Origin: Takashimella koratensis
Lineage: Eukaryota; Basidiomycota; Tremellomycetes; Trichosporonales; Tetragoniomycetaceae
Assembly: GCA_003116875.1 (NCBI GenBank)
Contig: BCKT01000006.1
Coordinates: 1 to 64,000, forward strand
Direction of reading: 5' to 3'
Length of the DNA stretch: 64,000 nt
Shown: in pieces, positions 47,627 through 59,056 of the stretch
Numbering within the stretch: position 1 is the first letter of the stretch
How the letters are laid out: each line of letters opens with the position of its first letter
Notes under the pieces: model-generated
The model's database searches: none
What the model was told of the DNA's origin: nothing
What the model saw: only the letters and a program-made list of their open reading frames with translations
Made by a program: the position numbers and the translations under genes

Positions 47627-50600
47627 CTACAGCTGGTGTTCTCCTGACTCGCTTCCCTGTACAAATGAATCCAAATCTCCACCTAATGACCAAAAGGAGC
47701 CGTCAAAGAACGCCCGCGTGAGAGGGTTCGGATCATCGAACGAAAGATCCAAGTCGAAAGGCATTCTCATTCCGTTGTCATCCGGAGCAGGCTGAAAGCT
47801 AGACATGGAGACTCCTGGGAAGGAATTGGGCAAGTCGGGGAAACCGGCGCCCACATCGGGCACCCCAAGATCTCCTGTGGTGAACCCGTGAGCCATGGTG
47901 TCTGTCAAAGTCGGGAAGGACTCTGATGACGAAGGTATGTGATCCAAGTCGGGGCCAGATGAGCTCTCGTCCGATATTTCCAAAGTCAGACGAGTGTCCT
48001 TTCGGGAATGGAATGGGGGTCGCAATAAATCTGTCGCCGCCCTGTCGAAAGCCAGCGTGACGGGCGAGTTAGGGCCTGTTAACGGCGACAAAGATTCATC
48101 TTGCTCGATGCGTTTTTTGAGAGTCGTTCTTTGTGACGGCAGGAGTGCTTCTTGACAAGTCTTAGAGAATTGGGCGAAGATTTTGGGCGGCAGACTGGGT
48201 ACTTGTCAGCGTGATCACTTGGATTCGACTCACACTTCTGCGACGTATCCGCTTAGACCATATCGGTGCAGGATCTTGAAACTGTCCTTCATCTATTGGT
48301 GCTCAGCTTAGTCTCCTGACGCCTTTGGCGAGTGAGCATAGACACTTACTATACAAGCACTGAATGGGAACAAGTCCGACATGGCGTATAAATGAGTCAA
48401 AGCCGCCCGAGCTAAAGAGGTGACCGATCGTTTCATCTCCGTTGACGGCGAGGGGTGGCGGAACAAATCCCAAAGTGTGATTCGGATAGCTTGATAGAAG
48501 CAGACTGAGATGTACGGGTCGCGACTGACGAACGTGGGGCAATGCAAAAGAACGACGTCACAGAGCCGGAGGAGTTTCCCAGCGTATTCGACGCATTCTG
48601 CCTGGGCAGTCTGAATGAAGCTGAGAGGAGCTGCTGAGAGGACTTCGGGCTTTGCCGCCTCCGCAAAGGAGAAGAGGAAGATTCGGCTCAAGTCGCAGCT
48701 GTTAGGTCAGCAAGTGCAGACATTGTCTGAACCAGGGCTGAGATGCTCACTAGCTGATCAAGTGCCACAAGTGGACTAGGGAGGAACCGTCAGCATCAAA
48801 ATGGTCTCGCGCTCTTTTGATGAAACTCACGAGAGAACATCGCAGTGATCTGTGCCGACTGCACGGGGAACGGAGTTGTCCGATTTTCGATCTCCAACTC
48901 CTTTGGTAGTATGCCTCGCCACCACTTCAGCAATTTGTGGTGAGAAGCATACGTGGAGTTGGGCTCCCATGGACGAGAATTGTCTCCGGCGAGATGTCTC
49001 ACGTATCTGCTTGATCAGCATGGTTCATTGACCGGTGATAAAATAGCCCCATGCTGTTGTAGCACTTACCGTAAGATTTTCGTTCGAATAGAGAAAACCA
49101 AGATGTACTGCACCGAGGGACTGGATAGCGTCGAAAGGGACAATTGGGGCGGAGTCCAGTCTCCTTCTGAGCCTGGCGTTGGGATGGAAAGGTGATCGGC
49201 TTCAACTCCCAAACCCAGTTCGAACTCTGCCTGGTTGCAAGGTAACGGAATCCTCATGGCAGTCCATGGGATGCCGGTGTATTCGCCGAATCCATCGGAC
49301 ACGTACATGTCCATGACATACACCGCCCACATCAATCGTCTCCGGGTCTCCATCTCCATAAAGGAGAGGCTCTTCAGACCGCCCGTGTCTTTGACGTCGA
49401 GGTTGAGTCGTAGAGCGAATGCCATTCTGTTCAGGTTAGAGAGGATGACTTTGAAGGGAGACTTACCTGATTGCGTTTCCCGAAGTGACCCATGCGGCGA
49501 CAAAGTCACGCGTGTAGAGCTCGTAGTGGAAGCACAAGATCAAAGTGGCCAGAGTGTACGTCGTCAACGACCCCAGCTGTACAGCTTCATAAGCCATTCT
49601 CTTGGCATCGGTGATCCATTGTGCCGTCGCTTTCACATCGTCGAGAATGAACTTTGCCGAAAGCGCACAAACCGCGAGAACGAGAGACACTGGCGCTGTC
49701 TGATTGTCCACCGCATCGACAAAGGTCGAGGGATGCAAAAACGCAAAAATCGTACAGGGATACACCTCGACGAAGAACGCTTCGACCAACGTTTTGACAA
49801 GCCGGGTATTCCCTATCCGGCCAACAAGCGCTTGGCTGAAAGGCTGTCAGCATGGGCTCTGAGAAGCCGATAAGATGCCACTCACTATCGAGTTATAGGC
49901 TGGCTAGAGTTGCTCAGATGTGGGGGGAGCAGAAATGCGTCGTCCCCATAGATGCAGGCGGTGTTGTTGATCAGACAAGAGCCACACTGCGGTATTTCTT
50001 TGGAGCATTGCAAGTCTCCCGAACGGCACTGACATTGTCAGCACCTGTGATATTTAAACTGCTTACCGCTCGGCACATGCTCTCGTCTTCGTTGAGCTTT
50101 GGCTTTGTTTTCCTTCTTCGGAGGGCTTCATAGCGGTTCAGCTCAATGCAGCTTGTACCTAGTGAGTCTCATTGTCACTCACGGCCGTTCCCTGGTGTTT
50201 CCCATTCGCATTGCAGCCCGAGCCGTCTACATGCGTTGCAGGTGCCGGCAACTCCTTTGCCGTCAAACGCGGGGTGCCCTTCCTCGTCGCATCTGGGCCA
50301 AAGGATGAGCACGAGTACTCGAGAGCGCACGACCTTGTACTCACCTTACCCGTCGCCGTTTGCATTGCATGCATCCTGACAGATCAGCTCACTGCGTGCA
50401 CCGAATCCTCCTTTACACTTACCAGTCCGAACTCTGGTTCTCTTGATGCGGTCGGTCCCGGATCGACTGGAATCATCATTGTCGTCTTGACCAAGCCAAC
50501 CCTTGTTGTTGTCATCGTCGTAGCTACGCTTCCTGGGGGGCTGGCCGGGGTGTAGCGATCCTAATCCTTGATCCGCTCGCGTGGGTGACTGCGTGAGGTC

Positions 50601-50672
50601 TTGAGATGCGACTTCCGCCGAAGACTGAGAGCTCCGACGACGATTCTCGCTTGAGTTTCCCGACATTACCAT
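47627..50672 (-). CDS. Zn2Cys6 transcription factor 3 with fungal-specific TF domain
   Basis: Gal4-class nuclear regulator. N-terminal VMSGNSSENRRRSSQSS; a low-complexity Ser/Asp-rich leader; the basic patch RIKRTR; then a zinc cluster spliced over two introns: GCMQCKRRRVRCDEEG..GTCNACRRLGLQCEW. Spacing is C-x2-C-x6-C-x16-C-x2-C-x6-C; the middle loop is longer than the usual 5-12. The fungal_trans domain follows (FVEVYPCTIFAFLHPSTFV, SGNAIRMAFALRLNLDVKD, METRRRLMWAVYVMDMYVS, GIPWTAMRIPLPC). An acidic, Phe/Asp-rich C-terminus (DLDLSFDDPNPLTRAFFDGSFW) suggests an activation domain. An ATG at 50705 is an alternative start. It lies inside the 33-60 kb metabolic cluster and, with the regulator at 32.4 kb broken, is the only intact regulator there, so it is the best candidate for controlling the cluster. 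Confidence 0.88.
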
Positions 50673-50705
50673 GTTGAAGCTTTCAAAGGCGACTGTAGCG
50701 ATCAA

Positions 50706-51097
50706 GGGGTGGGGCTAGGAGATGTTTGCACTGTCGAGATAGTAAATGGTCGTCGGTACGAGCGAAACGTTCGATGCAAGGGTGAAAAAGCGGACTGAAT
50801 CTTACTCCACCCGGGCCCCATTTTTCTTCGTTCCGGCACATTCTTCCCCCCGTGCGTTTGACTGGGGTCCGCTTCCGGTTATGTGAAAGCCCGACGTCAT
50901 CGCACCGCGGCCCCAGCAGGAGAAAGACGGCTATGCCGCTCGCTTGGGTCGGTTCTATCGGCACGATTTTCCCGAATGTCCGCGTGCAGCTGAACGTGGC
51001 ACTCTCCGAGTTTTCGCGACAGAGCCTTGTTGAAAGCAACGCGCATCCTCATTGTGCGTCAATACATATAGCATACACGCAACTCATCATTACAATC
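50706..51097. promoter_or_regulatory. Divergent promoter of transcription factor 3 and the PhyH-like gene
   Basis: A 392-bp region between outward-facing starts, with ATACATATAGCAT about 30-40 bp before the dioxygenase ATG. No gene seen. Confidence 0.45.
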
Positions 51098-52586
51098 ATG
51101 TTTTGTTCTCGAGGAGTCCAGTCGCAATTTTCAACCCAAACACTTCGCACAATCAAAACCTCACGTATTCGAGCATATTCAACAACCCGCAGCCTACTCA
51201 ACGCCATGCCCACTGCCGTTCACACCACACTGGTCGAGCCCCCCGTCCAGGATACCAAGTTTGTGGCCTACAAGAACACTCTTCGCGAGATCCCGCCATT
51301 CCAATACGCCGATCTTCTTCAGAAGGGACCTTTCGGTGATTTTCGGGATGATCTCGCTAGGGATGGTGTTGCTGTAGTCAAGGGCGCCATCCCCAAAGAA
51401 CGGGCATTGCACTACCGTGATGAGGCGTTCAAGTGGCTCGAGTCATGGCCTTTTGGCTTCAAGCGAGACGACCCGTCTACTTGGAACAATGACCATCTCC
51501 CTGTTCAGCAGCCTAATAGGTGAGTCGTCGGACCGTTTCCGTAAGTGGCCCCGTTCTGATCACAATCAGGTTGGGAATGTATGACGCCTATGGGATCGCC
51601 CATGAGCAGTGGGTTTGGGACGTAAGAACCGAGCCAGGTGTCGTGGGTGCTTTCGAGACTCTGTGGGGGATGAGGGAGTTGGTGACATCGTTCGACGGCG
51701 TCACAGTGATGCTTGCTCAGACCCCCAAGGCAAAAGAGCTGGTAAGCACCATGTTACACACTTACACACAAGGCTCATTTGTTCAGTTCTGGCCTCATAT
51801 CGACCAGTCCCCCCACCGGAAGGGATTTTTCGTCGCCCAGGGCTTGGTAAACCTCAACAACAACGGACCCGATGATGGAGGACTCTTGGTTATGAAGGGG
51901 TCGTCCAACAAGCTGGCTCAGTTCTTCGATGAGACTGGCCGCCCGCCTATCCCTCCGAGCCGCATTGATTGGCATCGTGAGTTTCATTTTGGTGTTACGC
52001 CTTCCCGTCTTCACAACCACGATCTGATCGTGGACAGTTTTCAGCCAGGAGGACAAGCAGTGGTTCCTTGACCACGGATGCGAGTGGCACAAAGTCTGCG
52101 CTGAGCCCGGGGATCTTATCTTGTGGAGTTCGGGGTGAGCAATCTCGTTATGACCGACAACAGACCGGTCGCTTATCAAATTTGCAGCACGATGCACCAG
52201 AACACGCCGCCGAAGAGCGACCAAGCCCGAGTGGTAACATGTGAGGCATTTTCCCTTTGCAAACACCGCAGAGGCTGACAAAGCTGTTCAGATGTCTGCA
52301 TGGGGCCTGAGCATCTGCAGAGCGCCGAAGACAAGGAGGTGAGGACGTCGTGCTTCAAGAACGCCGAAGGAACGGTAAGTTTTTTGAAGTCAAAAGCCGT
52401 CAAGAAACGTCACTGAGCAAGTCGTTCTCTCAGACCCACGCTCCTTTCCACGGAGTTTCGTCTGCCAAGGTTCTTCCGTATACGCGAGCGTCTACGGGCA
52501 AGCCTGATGCCGAGTTCAACAACCAGATCAATCCAGTCACTCCCACTGGGGCAGTTCTCCGTCTGGCTGGTCAGCTGCCGTATTAG
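51098..52586 (+). CDS. PhyH-like Fe(II)/2-oxoglutarate dioxygenase, possibly mitochondrial
   Basis: Phytanoyl-CoA dioxygenase superfamily enzyme. The basic, Ser/Thr-rich start FCSRGVQSQFSTQTLRTIKT, continuing SRIRAYSTTRSLL, looks like a mitochondrial presequence with a second Met (AMPTAVHTTLVEPP) where a cytosolic form could begin. Core: FGDFRDDLARDGVAVVKGAIPKERAL, WPFGFKRDDPSTWNN, the metal HxD in FWPHIDQSPHRKGFFVAQG, LVNLNNNGPDDGGLLVMKGSS, CEWHKVCAEPGDLILWSSGTMHQNTP with the distal metal His, and ARVVTYVCMGPEHL. It ends LRLAGQLPY at 52586. About seven introns, several near 40 nt. The substrate is unknown; this fungal branch is not phytanoyl-CoA hydroxylase itself as far as can be judged. 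It sits between the regulator and the sugar transporter. Confidence 0.87.
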
Positions 52587-53423
52587 CTTGTAAAACGATC
52601 CCGCTTGCAATTTGTACATATGACATCCTCATGTCAACCTGTGGCACCCTATGTATGTTGATGACTGCTCTGCCGCCTCTAGTTGTGAAGTAACCTCTTT
52701 TGGCAAAAGACCGCCACCGGAATATATGTTATGGCGGGAGGATACAAGCCAGAGATTTGGATTGTCTTGCTGACGTGCAGTCCAACCGCCTAGAATCTCT
52801 TGTTGCCTTACACTCACCGACACCTCACCGGCAGCTCATCGCAGAGGCCCGCATCTCATCTCCGGCCGCGCTGATAGAAACCTGCCGGTAATCTGACTGT
52901 TGCGGACCTCGGCAAGTAAGTGGCCAGAGCAGGTCATGAAGCAGAAGTGTCCTCCGGCTCGGATATCCGATTTCCTTTGCCGTGGTCACGAGACCTGCTC
53001 AACAGGCATGACGTATGTTTTTCTCGCCTGAATCGTTTGCCTCGAAAAGGCAATGCCTCAGACAAGCGGACATGCTTACTCATTGGGCTTAAAATAGGCC
53101 CAACGTGACGACCACAAGCCAAAATCGTCGATCGTACCTATACAAGCGACTGTTCCGAGGAAGCCGATAGTGCCACCCCCGCTTCCCCTCACATGACCCG
53201 GGGTGCCCCGGCGCAGTCCCATGGGGCAATGATGTCTGCCCTTGGGTATGAACGGGACAATGATGTCCGGAGTAAGTTGTTTGGTGTGAAGACTTCTAAG
53301 ACGACGGGGTTGGCAAAAATGCACGCTAACCAGATATATAAGGAGGATGCGTCTCGCAAGCTCTCGTCAGCTCCTCTCACACTTCACTCACCCACACCTT
53401 TCTACCTAGGTATCACAAGCACC
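52587..53423. other. Intergenic, promoter of the sugar transporter
   Basis: An 837-bp spacer. It contains TATATAAG at 53335-53342, about 85 bp before the next ATG, and a near-palindrome CCCGGGGTGCCCCGG around 53197-53211. No gene seen. Confidence 0.5.
53335..53342 (+). promoter_or_regulatory. TATA-like box of the sugar transporter
   Basis: TATATAAG, 82-89 bp upstream of the ATG at 53424. Confidence 0.45.
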
Positions 53424-55657
53424 ATGGAAGGCCACGTCCACATCGAATCGGGCGACATCGACTTCAGCTCGGTGCCCAACAACACCAACCCGTCATGGTG
53501 GAAAGACAAGGGTAAGTCGGATTCTTGTGGCGCGGAGTATCCGCTGACCCCTCCTTTGACAGGTCTCCGGATGAACGTCTACTTTTGCGCTGGCTTGTGG
53601 GGCACCTTCTACATGAACGGATGTGAGTTTCTCAGCTACTCAGAAATGCCCAATCTCGTGGCTGACTTCCATCCACAGATGACGGTTCGCTTTTCAACGG
53701 GTACGTATACATATGTTCTTGCTGGTAGGAATCCCGCTAACATGTTTCGAAACAGTCTCCAGACCATCCCTCAATGGACGGATTACTTCAACCCTGATTC
53801 AAACATGTTGGGTTTGATGAACTCGGCAGCTTTCATCCCATCTCCCATGTGAGTGCCACAAGCGTGCTTAAGCTTCTGGCTTTTACTGAATAAGACACAC
53901 AGCGCCGCCATCGTCTCGGAAGCTCTTTGCGAGCGCGTTGGTCGTCGTCCGGGTGTCTGGATTGGCGCACTTTTGACCGTCAGTCCATGTGGCCGCCCAT
54001 TCTAGACTGAACACTGACAGCTGGCAGATTGCCGGTGCCCTCATCAACGCTTCTTCCAAGAGTGTCGGCCAGTACATCGCTGGTCGATGCTTCATGGGTT
54101 TCGGCACCACACTGGCTCTTACCGTTGGACCAACTCTTTGCCAAGAGATTGCTCACCCGCGACTCCGTGCCAAGCTCGGCAGTTTGTACACTTGCATCTA
54201 TTATATTGCGGCAATCATTTCTGCTTTGGTAACTCGTGAGTAGACTGAAGGATTGGTCGATTGGTCCAAATCTTTTGGTCTTTTCTGACTCGACCAGTCG
54301 GCTGCAGGTACATTAACAGCGAATACTCGTGGCGTATCCCGTGCTACCTCCAAGTCTTGGGACCCGTTTTCACGTTGCTCATGACGTGGAACATTCCAGA
54401 GTCGCCTAGATGGCTGTGGAAGAAGGGGAAGATTGACAAGGCAAAGGAGATTCTCGCCAGGTTCCACGCCAATGGAGACGAGAAGGACCCCCTTGTGCAG
54501 CTCGAATATACCGAGATCGCCCAGGCGCTCGCTGAAGAAGAGGAGAACAAGAGCGTTCGCTACATGGATTTCTTCCGCACTGAGGGTAACCGTCGCCGTC
54601 TGTTCGTGGTCATCATCACCTCAGTCGGTACCAACTGGGTCGGAAACGGAATTGTCACATAGTCAGTCATCACTATGTTCGACAGCCTGCAGTTTCTAAC
54701 ACGATGCTTTACAGCTACTTGACTCCGATCCTCAAGTCGGTCGGGGTGGGAAGTCCGCAACAGACTTCGGGCATCAACGTTGGTTTGCAGATCTGGAACT
54801 GTGAGTAGTTAGACAGCTACGTAAACACGACAAGACTGCTCACTGACCTGATATCATAGTGATTCTGTCTGTTGGAGCCGCCCTTCTTGTAGAAAGACTT
54901 GGTCGACGTCCACTTTGGCTCATCTCTACGATCGGCATGCTGTTCAGTATGTGTGTCGTCATGGGTCTGTCCGCTGGCTTTGCCAACACTGGGACTGCCT
55001 CGATGGGTGTTGCCGTCATTCCGTTCCTCTACGTGAGTGTCTTGTCTTTAGTGTACTGAAGAGCGATGTGCTGACGGTGGTCACTCTAACCGGGATAGAT
55101 ATTTTTTGGCTTTTATGACATCGCTTGGACTCCGCTGGCATCCATGTGAGTCTCGCATCGCCAATTTGAAAAAGAGGGTGTAGACTGACAGAGATTATCT
55201 AGGTACCCGGTGGAGATTTTGCCCTTCAAACTACGAGTCAAAGGTCAAGCAATCTTCATGGCTGTCCAGACGGTTGCTGTCGCCGTCAACACCTGGGTCA
55301 ACCCGGTCGCCCTTGACGCCATCGGCTACAAGTAGTATGTCTCGAAGCGATGAGGTGAAAAAAATGATACACTGACAGGACACGTAGCTACGCAGTATAC
55401 ATTGGAATCCTCTCGGTGCTGTCCGTCATCATTTACTTCTATTTCCCTGAGACTAAGAACCTCACCATTGGTAAGTCACAGTGACTTCCCGGCGACCTTC
55501 GTTGCTGATGGCTCCTTCAGAGGAAATCTCGACCGTGTTCGACTACGGCCGCAAAGGAGGACGCGCCATGGCTGCCAACCACATGCGCGGTACCCGTGCT
55601 GGTGACGAAGCCGAAGTCGGCTCCATCCGCATCGACGAGGGTCCAGCGAAGCAGTAG
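53424..55657 (+). CDS. MFS sugar transporter (sugar-porter family, lactose/hexose permease-like)
   Basis: Twelve-helix proton-linked sugar importer in the plasma membrane. Start EGHVHIESGDIDFSSVPNNTN; GLRMNVYFCAGLWGTFYMNGYDGSLFNGLQTIPQW gives TM1 with the YDGS signature. The sugar-porter motifs follow: CERVGRRPGVWIG, GRCFMGFGTTLALTVGPTLCQEIAHPRLR, SWRIPCYLQVLGPV, PESPRWLWKKGK, GNGIVTYYLTPILKSVG, VERLGRRPLWLIST, YDIAWTPLASMYPVEILPFKLRVKG, and FPETKNLTIEEI near the end. C-terminal tail VGSIRIDEGPAKQ at 55657. Ten or more introns. It belongs to the fungal branch that includes lactose and related disaccharide permeases; the substrate is not certain. It supplies the natural uptake step for the neighbouring aldo-keto reductases and polyol dehydrogenase. 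Confidence 0.92.
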
Positions 55658-56012
55658 CTGCAAAATGGCAGAGGATAGTTAGGGACTTTTAAGACCCTTG
55701 CCAAAGGGCAAAACGCCTTTGTCTCTGCTAATGCTGGGTTGATACTGTTTTCCCCCACCCTCCCATCCCTCCTGTTTGCCCGTGTTCTTTGAGTTTCCAG
55801 TTTATTCGCGAAAGGCTCCTGTGGATGAATCGCAAGGCTCGTCCTGAAAGCCGTTGATTGTATGTCTGCTATTGAAAAAGGTGAATGGATGCAGTCCGAA
55901 ATCGAGCACTTGTGACGTCTGACGAAGTGAGTTTCTGTGCTCTGTGTTCACCTCTATTGAGCGGCTGCACCCTATACAAGATACCAAGTCATAGAAGCTA
56001 CGACATTAACAA
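55658..56012. other. Convergent intergenic region
   Basis: This lies between the 3' ends of the sugar transporter and the P450. Contains no visible gene. Confidence 0.5.
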
Positions 56013-58257
56013 TCATTCAAAGTTATAAAGCTCGTTCACTTCCTTGACAAGCAAGGGCATTTGCATGCCCAAATGCTCTTCTCCAACAACAACTGAATGA
56101 TTTTTGACCCTACTCCCAGCTCGTGTCAGCATGTCGTTCTTCTGGATTCGTCATCACGACGCAATACAACTCACGCAAACCGATGTGTAACAGTTGGTCT
56201 GCTCGGTAGCTCTTCAAAAGAAAAATGGCGAATGAGAATTGCAACGACGTAGCGAAGTTCGGCCACAGCAAAGCGATACCCCCTGTAAAGTAGATAGTTT
56301 CTCAGCTTGATAGCTACATCGGGGACGGCAGCGGTCAAAACTCACAGGCAGCTGCGGGGTCCATCGAGGAAGGACAGCTGATTTCCCCAAACGCCTGCTG
56401 ATCCCGAAAAATCTCGCTTCTTCTCGTCCCTGTCCATGAATCGGTCAGGATTGAAATCCATGGCATCGTGCCCCCAGTATTCTTTCGATCGATTGGCATA
56501 GATTATCGCTGCAAGTCATGGTGAGCAAGCATGGACTACTCAATGCCGATAACCAAAACCTCACGAATGACGAGGGTGGTACCCTTCGAGATCTTGACGT
56601 AATCGATAAACCTTCCATCAACGTCTTTGATAGGAGTCGCAAGGGGTATAACGCTGTCCACCGAGGCGCTCCTCATAGTCTGGGGGATAGTCGGGTGAAG
56701 GCGAAGTACCTCCCGAATGACTGCGTTGAGAAGAGTGAGAGAGGCAAGCTCATCCCTTTACATAGTCAGTGCTAGTAGTAATCATGAACTCACTTCTTGG
56801 GGTTCAAGGTCTCAGGTAGAAACTTGAGCTCTTCGCGAAGCCTGCGTTGAATGTCTGGGCGCCGGGAAAGCTCAAACAGACACCATGCGGCAACAAAGGC
56901 AGCGTTTGCTTCTCCGGCAAGGAGCTGGACATCAACCCAAAATGTCAGTCGGTGGTAAGTGGAAGTGACGGTCACGCACCAAGGTCGAGATCTGTGCCAC
57001 TACTTCCGGTTCTGAAAGCCTGTCTCTCTCGTCCACGTCTTGCGCCATGTTCGCTCAGACTTTGAAGCGGTAGTCAGTAACGAAGAACTTTCGTAGAGTA
57101 TGATGCTCTACATACGCAAGCTGGAAAGGAGGTTGGTCTCGAGCTTGTGTGCTGGGAGTTGAGCCTGATACCCCTCTGCGAGAACGTCTCTTCGCTTCTC
57201 TTGATACACCTCCTGTTACCTGATCAGCTGATGTTGGCGTTGATTGACTCACCCGACAGATACGTTGAGTCTTTTTCTTGTTTGCGATCATCCGTCTCGT
57301 CACTGGGTTGGGCTGTGTGCACTTAATCTCTTTTCCTGCATCATCATTTCGGGGCTCACGATGTAGTCGAAGAACGGAACCATGGATTGGATGATCCACA
57401 TAGGAGTGATGGTGCTGAAATCTCGAACAGAGGCAGCGAATGAGTCGGCTAACTTGTCGTGAACGTCGTCGAGACCGCCCATGTTGTGATCGAAACCGGC
57501 CCGCCCGATGACATCCATGCTGATGTGCATTGTCAGTCCCTCCCCTTACCGGTCACTCAGCGTGCTTTGAAACGAACCTCCACTCCATGGCAAACTTGAG
57601 AACGTCGACTTTTCTGCCCCCACCAGCTTCGTCTTCGGTAGTCGGTGGTGTCAACGAGAGTATCGAGTTACAATCGTCGAGGAGTCGACTGATCTTGTCC
57701 CTTAATGCCACGGCTCGCTCCTGAAAGATGTCGCCAAAGTTCCGAATCATACTTGGTGAAAAGCTGGGGGCAAACATCTTTCGCTGTCGCCGATGGGCTT
57801 CACCTTCAGCGACGGTGACCCCGTTGTCGAGGTGTCGAGCAAGTTGGCGACGGAGAGGCTTCTGCTTAGGAAATGTATACGCATTCTGGGTGATGTACGA
57901 AATGGCCTTGGGGTCCATGGTAACCAAAGCCGGAGCGCCGAGTGCGACTCGAACCCGAATGGTGTGGCCAAATTGTTCGTGCCATGCTTGAGGCTTAACT
58001 CCGGCTCCGATCCCGATGTAGTCGGTGACGTTGCCGGTGAGCCAGTGGCTGCTAGCAGGGCCTAGGAGGGATTGAGATTAGGGATGGGGATGGCGTGAGA
58101 GTCATGAGAGATAAATCATCACCAGCTCACAGTGCAAGTTGAGGAAAGACGGGTGGTGTGATGAGCGGCGACGGAACCATACGATGGCGAGAAGACCGAC
58201 CAGCGCAGCGGCGAGCACAGGGCGATTGGCGAGCGCGATCTTCTCGAAGATTGCCAT
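56013..58257 (-). CDS. Cytochrome P450 monooxygenase with atypical I-helix
   Basis: Heme-thiolate monooxygenase anchored in the ER by one N-terminal helix (RPVLAAALVGLLAIVWF). HWLTGNVTDYIGIGAG, HRRQRKMFAPSFSPSMIRNFG (C-helix) and MDVIGRAGFDHNMGGLDD lead to the I-helix LLLAGEANAAFVAAWCLFEL. Here the usual acid-threonine pair (A-G-x-E/D-T) is replaced by Ala-Asn. The K-helix ExxR is in NAVIREVLRLHP, the PERF-like motif is FNPDRF, and the heme loop FLDGPRSCLG is a full F-x-x-G-x-R-x-C-x-G, spliced over the intron near 56285-56345. The C-terminus ends KEVNELYNFE at 56013. About ten introns. Divergent from the SDR at 59057 over 799 bp, a classical oxygenase/dehydrogenase pairing of a metabolic gene cluster. 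The subfamily cannot be named. Confidence 0.9.
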
Positions 58258-59056
58258 GGCGAGAGAGGCGCGAAGGTGTGGCTGTGAGTAAGAGAGAGGT
58301 GTTGGAGATAGGGAGAGCTTAGTGAGAGGTGGGTAGAGGGGATTGAGAAATGAGATGGGTAGGGGAGGAGCATCTTACGGGCAAGACAAGATGAGACACG
58401 CATCTTCGTTAGACCAGGGCGGGCCCATCAACATCATCATCATCGCCATCACGACCACTGTTGACCACTTCACGATCATCATCACCCTCCTTTGCGTCCC
58501 CCTCGCTCCTCTCCTCTCCCGCCGTGTCCCGTCAGGCATCCTTTGGTCTCTCCCTTTGGGAACCCACACATACATTCCTTTGGACCTCGTTGCACCTCCC
58601 TTTGAGGTGGGTGACACGAGGTGACCCCGGGCGCGAGCCGAGATCCAAAGTCAGGGATCAGGAGGACAATCGAATGGTCAAAGGAAGCACCTACGACGCC
58701 CGCGCGGCCGCTCGTGACACCGTGACGCCCAAAAATTGCACAGAGAGAGCATCGCGTCGCAAGGTCAGAACTTGTGAGGTATCATCTTCATGCTTCATGA
58801 CAAGGAGCAAGTCCAGACGAGGACTGAGCGAGTGAAGGATGGAGGATGGAGGATGGAGGATGCAGGATGCAGGATGCAGGAGGGAGAATGGGAGGATGGG
58901 AGAACGGTGGTTGTATATGCCGCCGATATTCCGGGTACCCGGGCCTATATGCTCCTGCTTGACCCCGTGATTCCGGAAGAAACGGCGACTTGACTGCCCC
59001 TCAGAACTGAATGCTATCGCACCTCCTTCTTCGAAGTCAACCAACCTCAAGCAACC
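58258..59056. promoter_or_regulatory. Divergent promoter of the P450 and SDR 4
   Basis: A 799-bp region between two outward-facing starts. It has an imperfect CAT/ATC-rich stretch at about 58428-58490 and a heptamer repeat at 58837-58880. No gene seen. Confidence 0.5.
58837..58880 (+). repeat. GGATGSA heptamer tandem repeat
   Basis: About six copies in a row: GGATGGA three times, then GGATGCA three times, continuing more loosely to about 58900. It lies 160-220 bp upstream of the SDR start, within its promoter. Confidence 0.85.
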
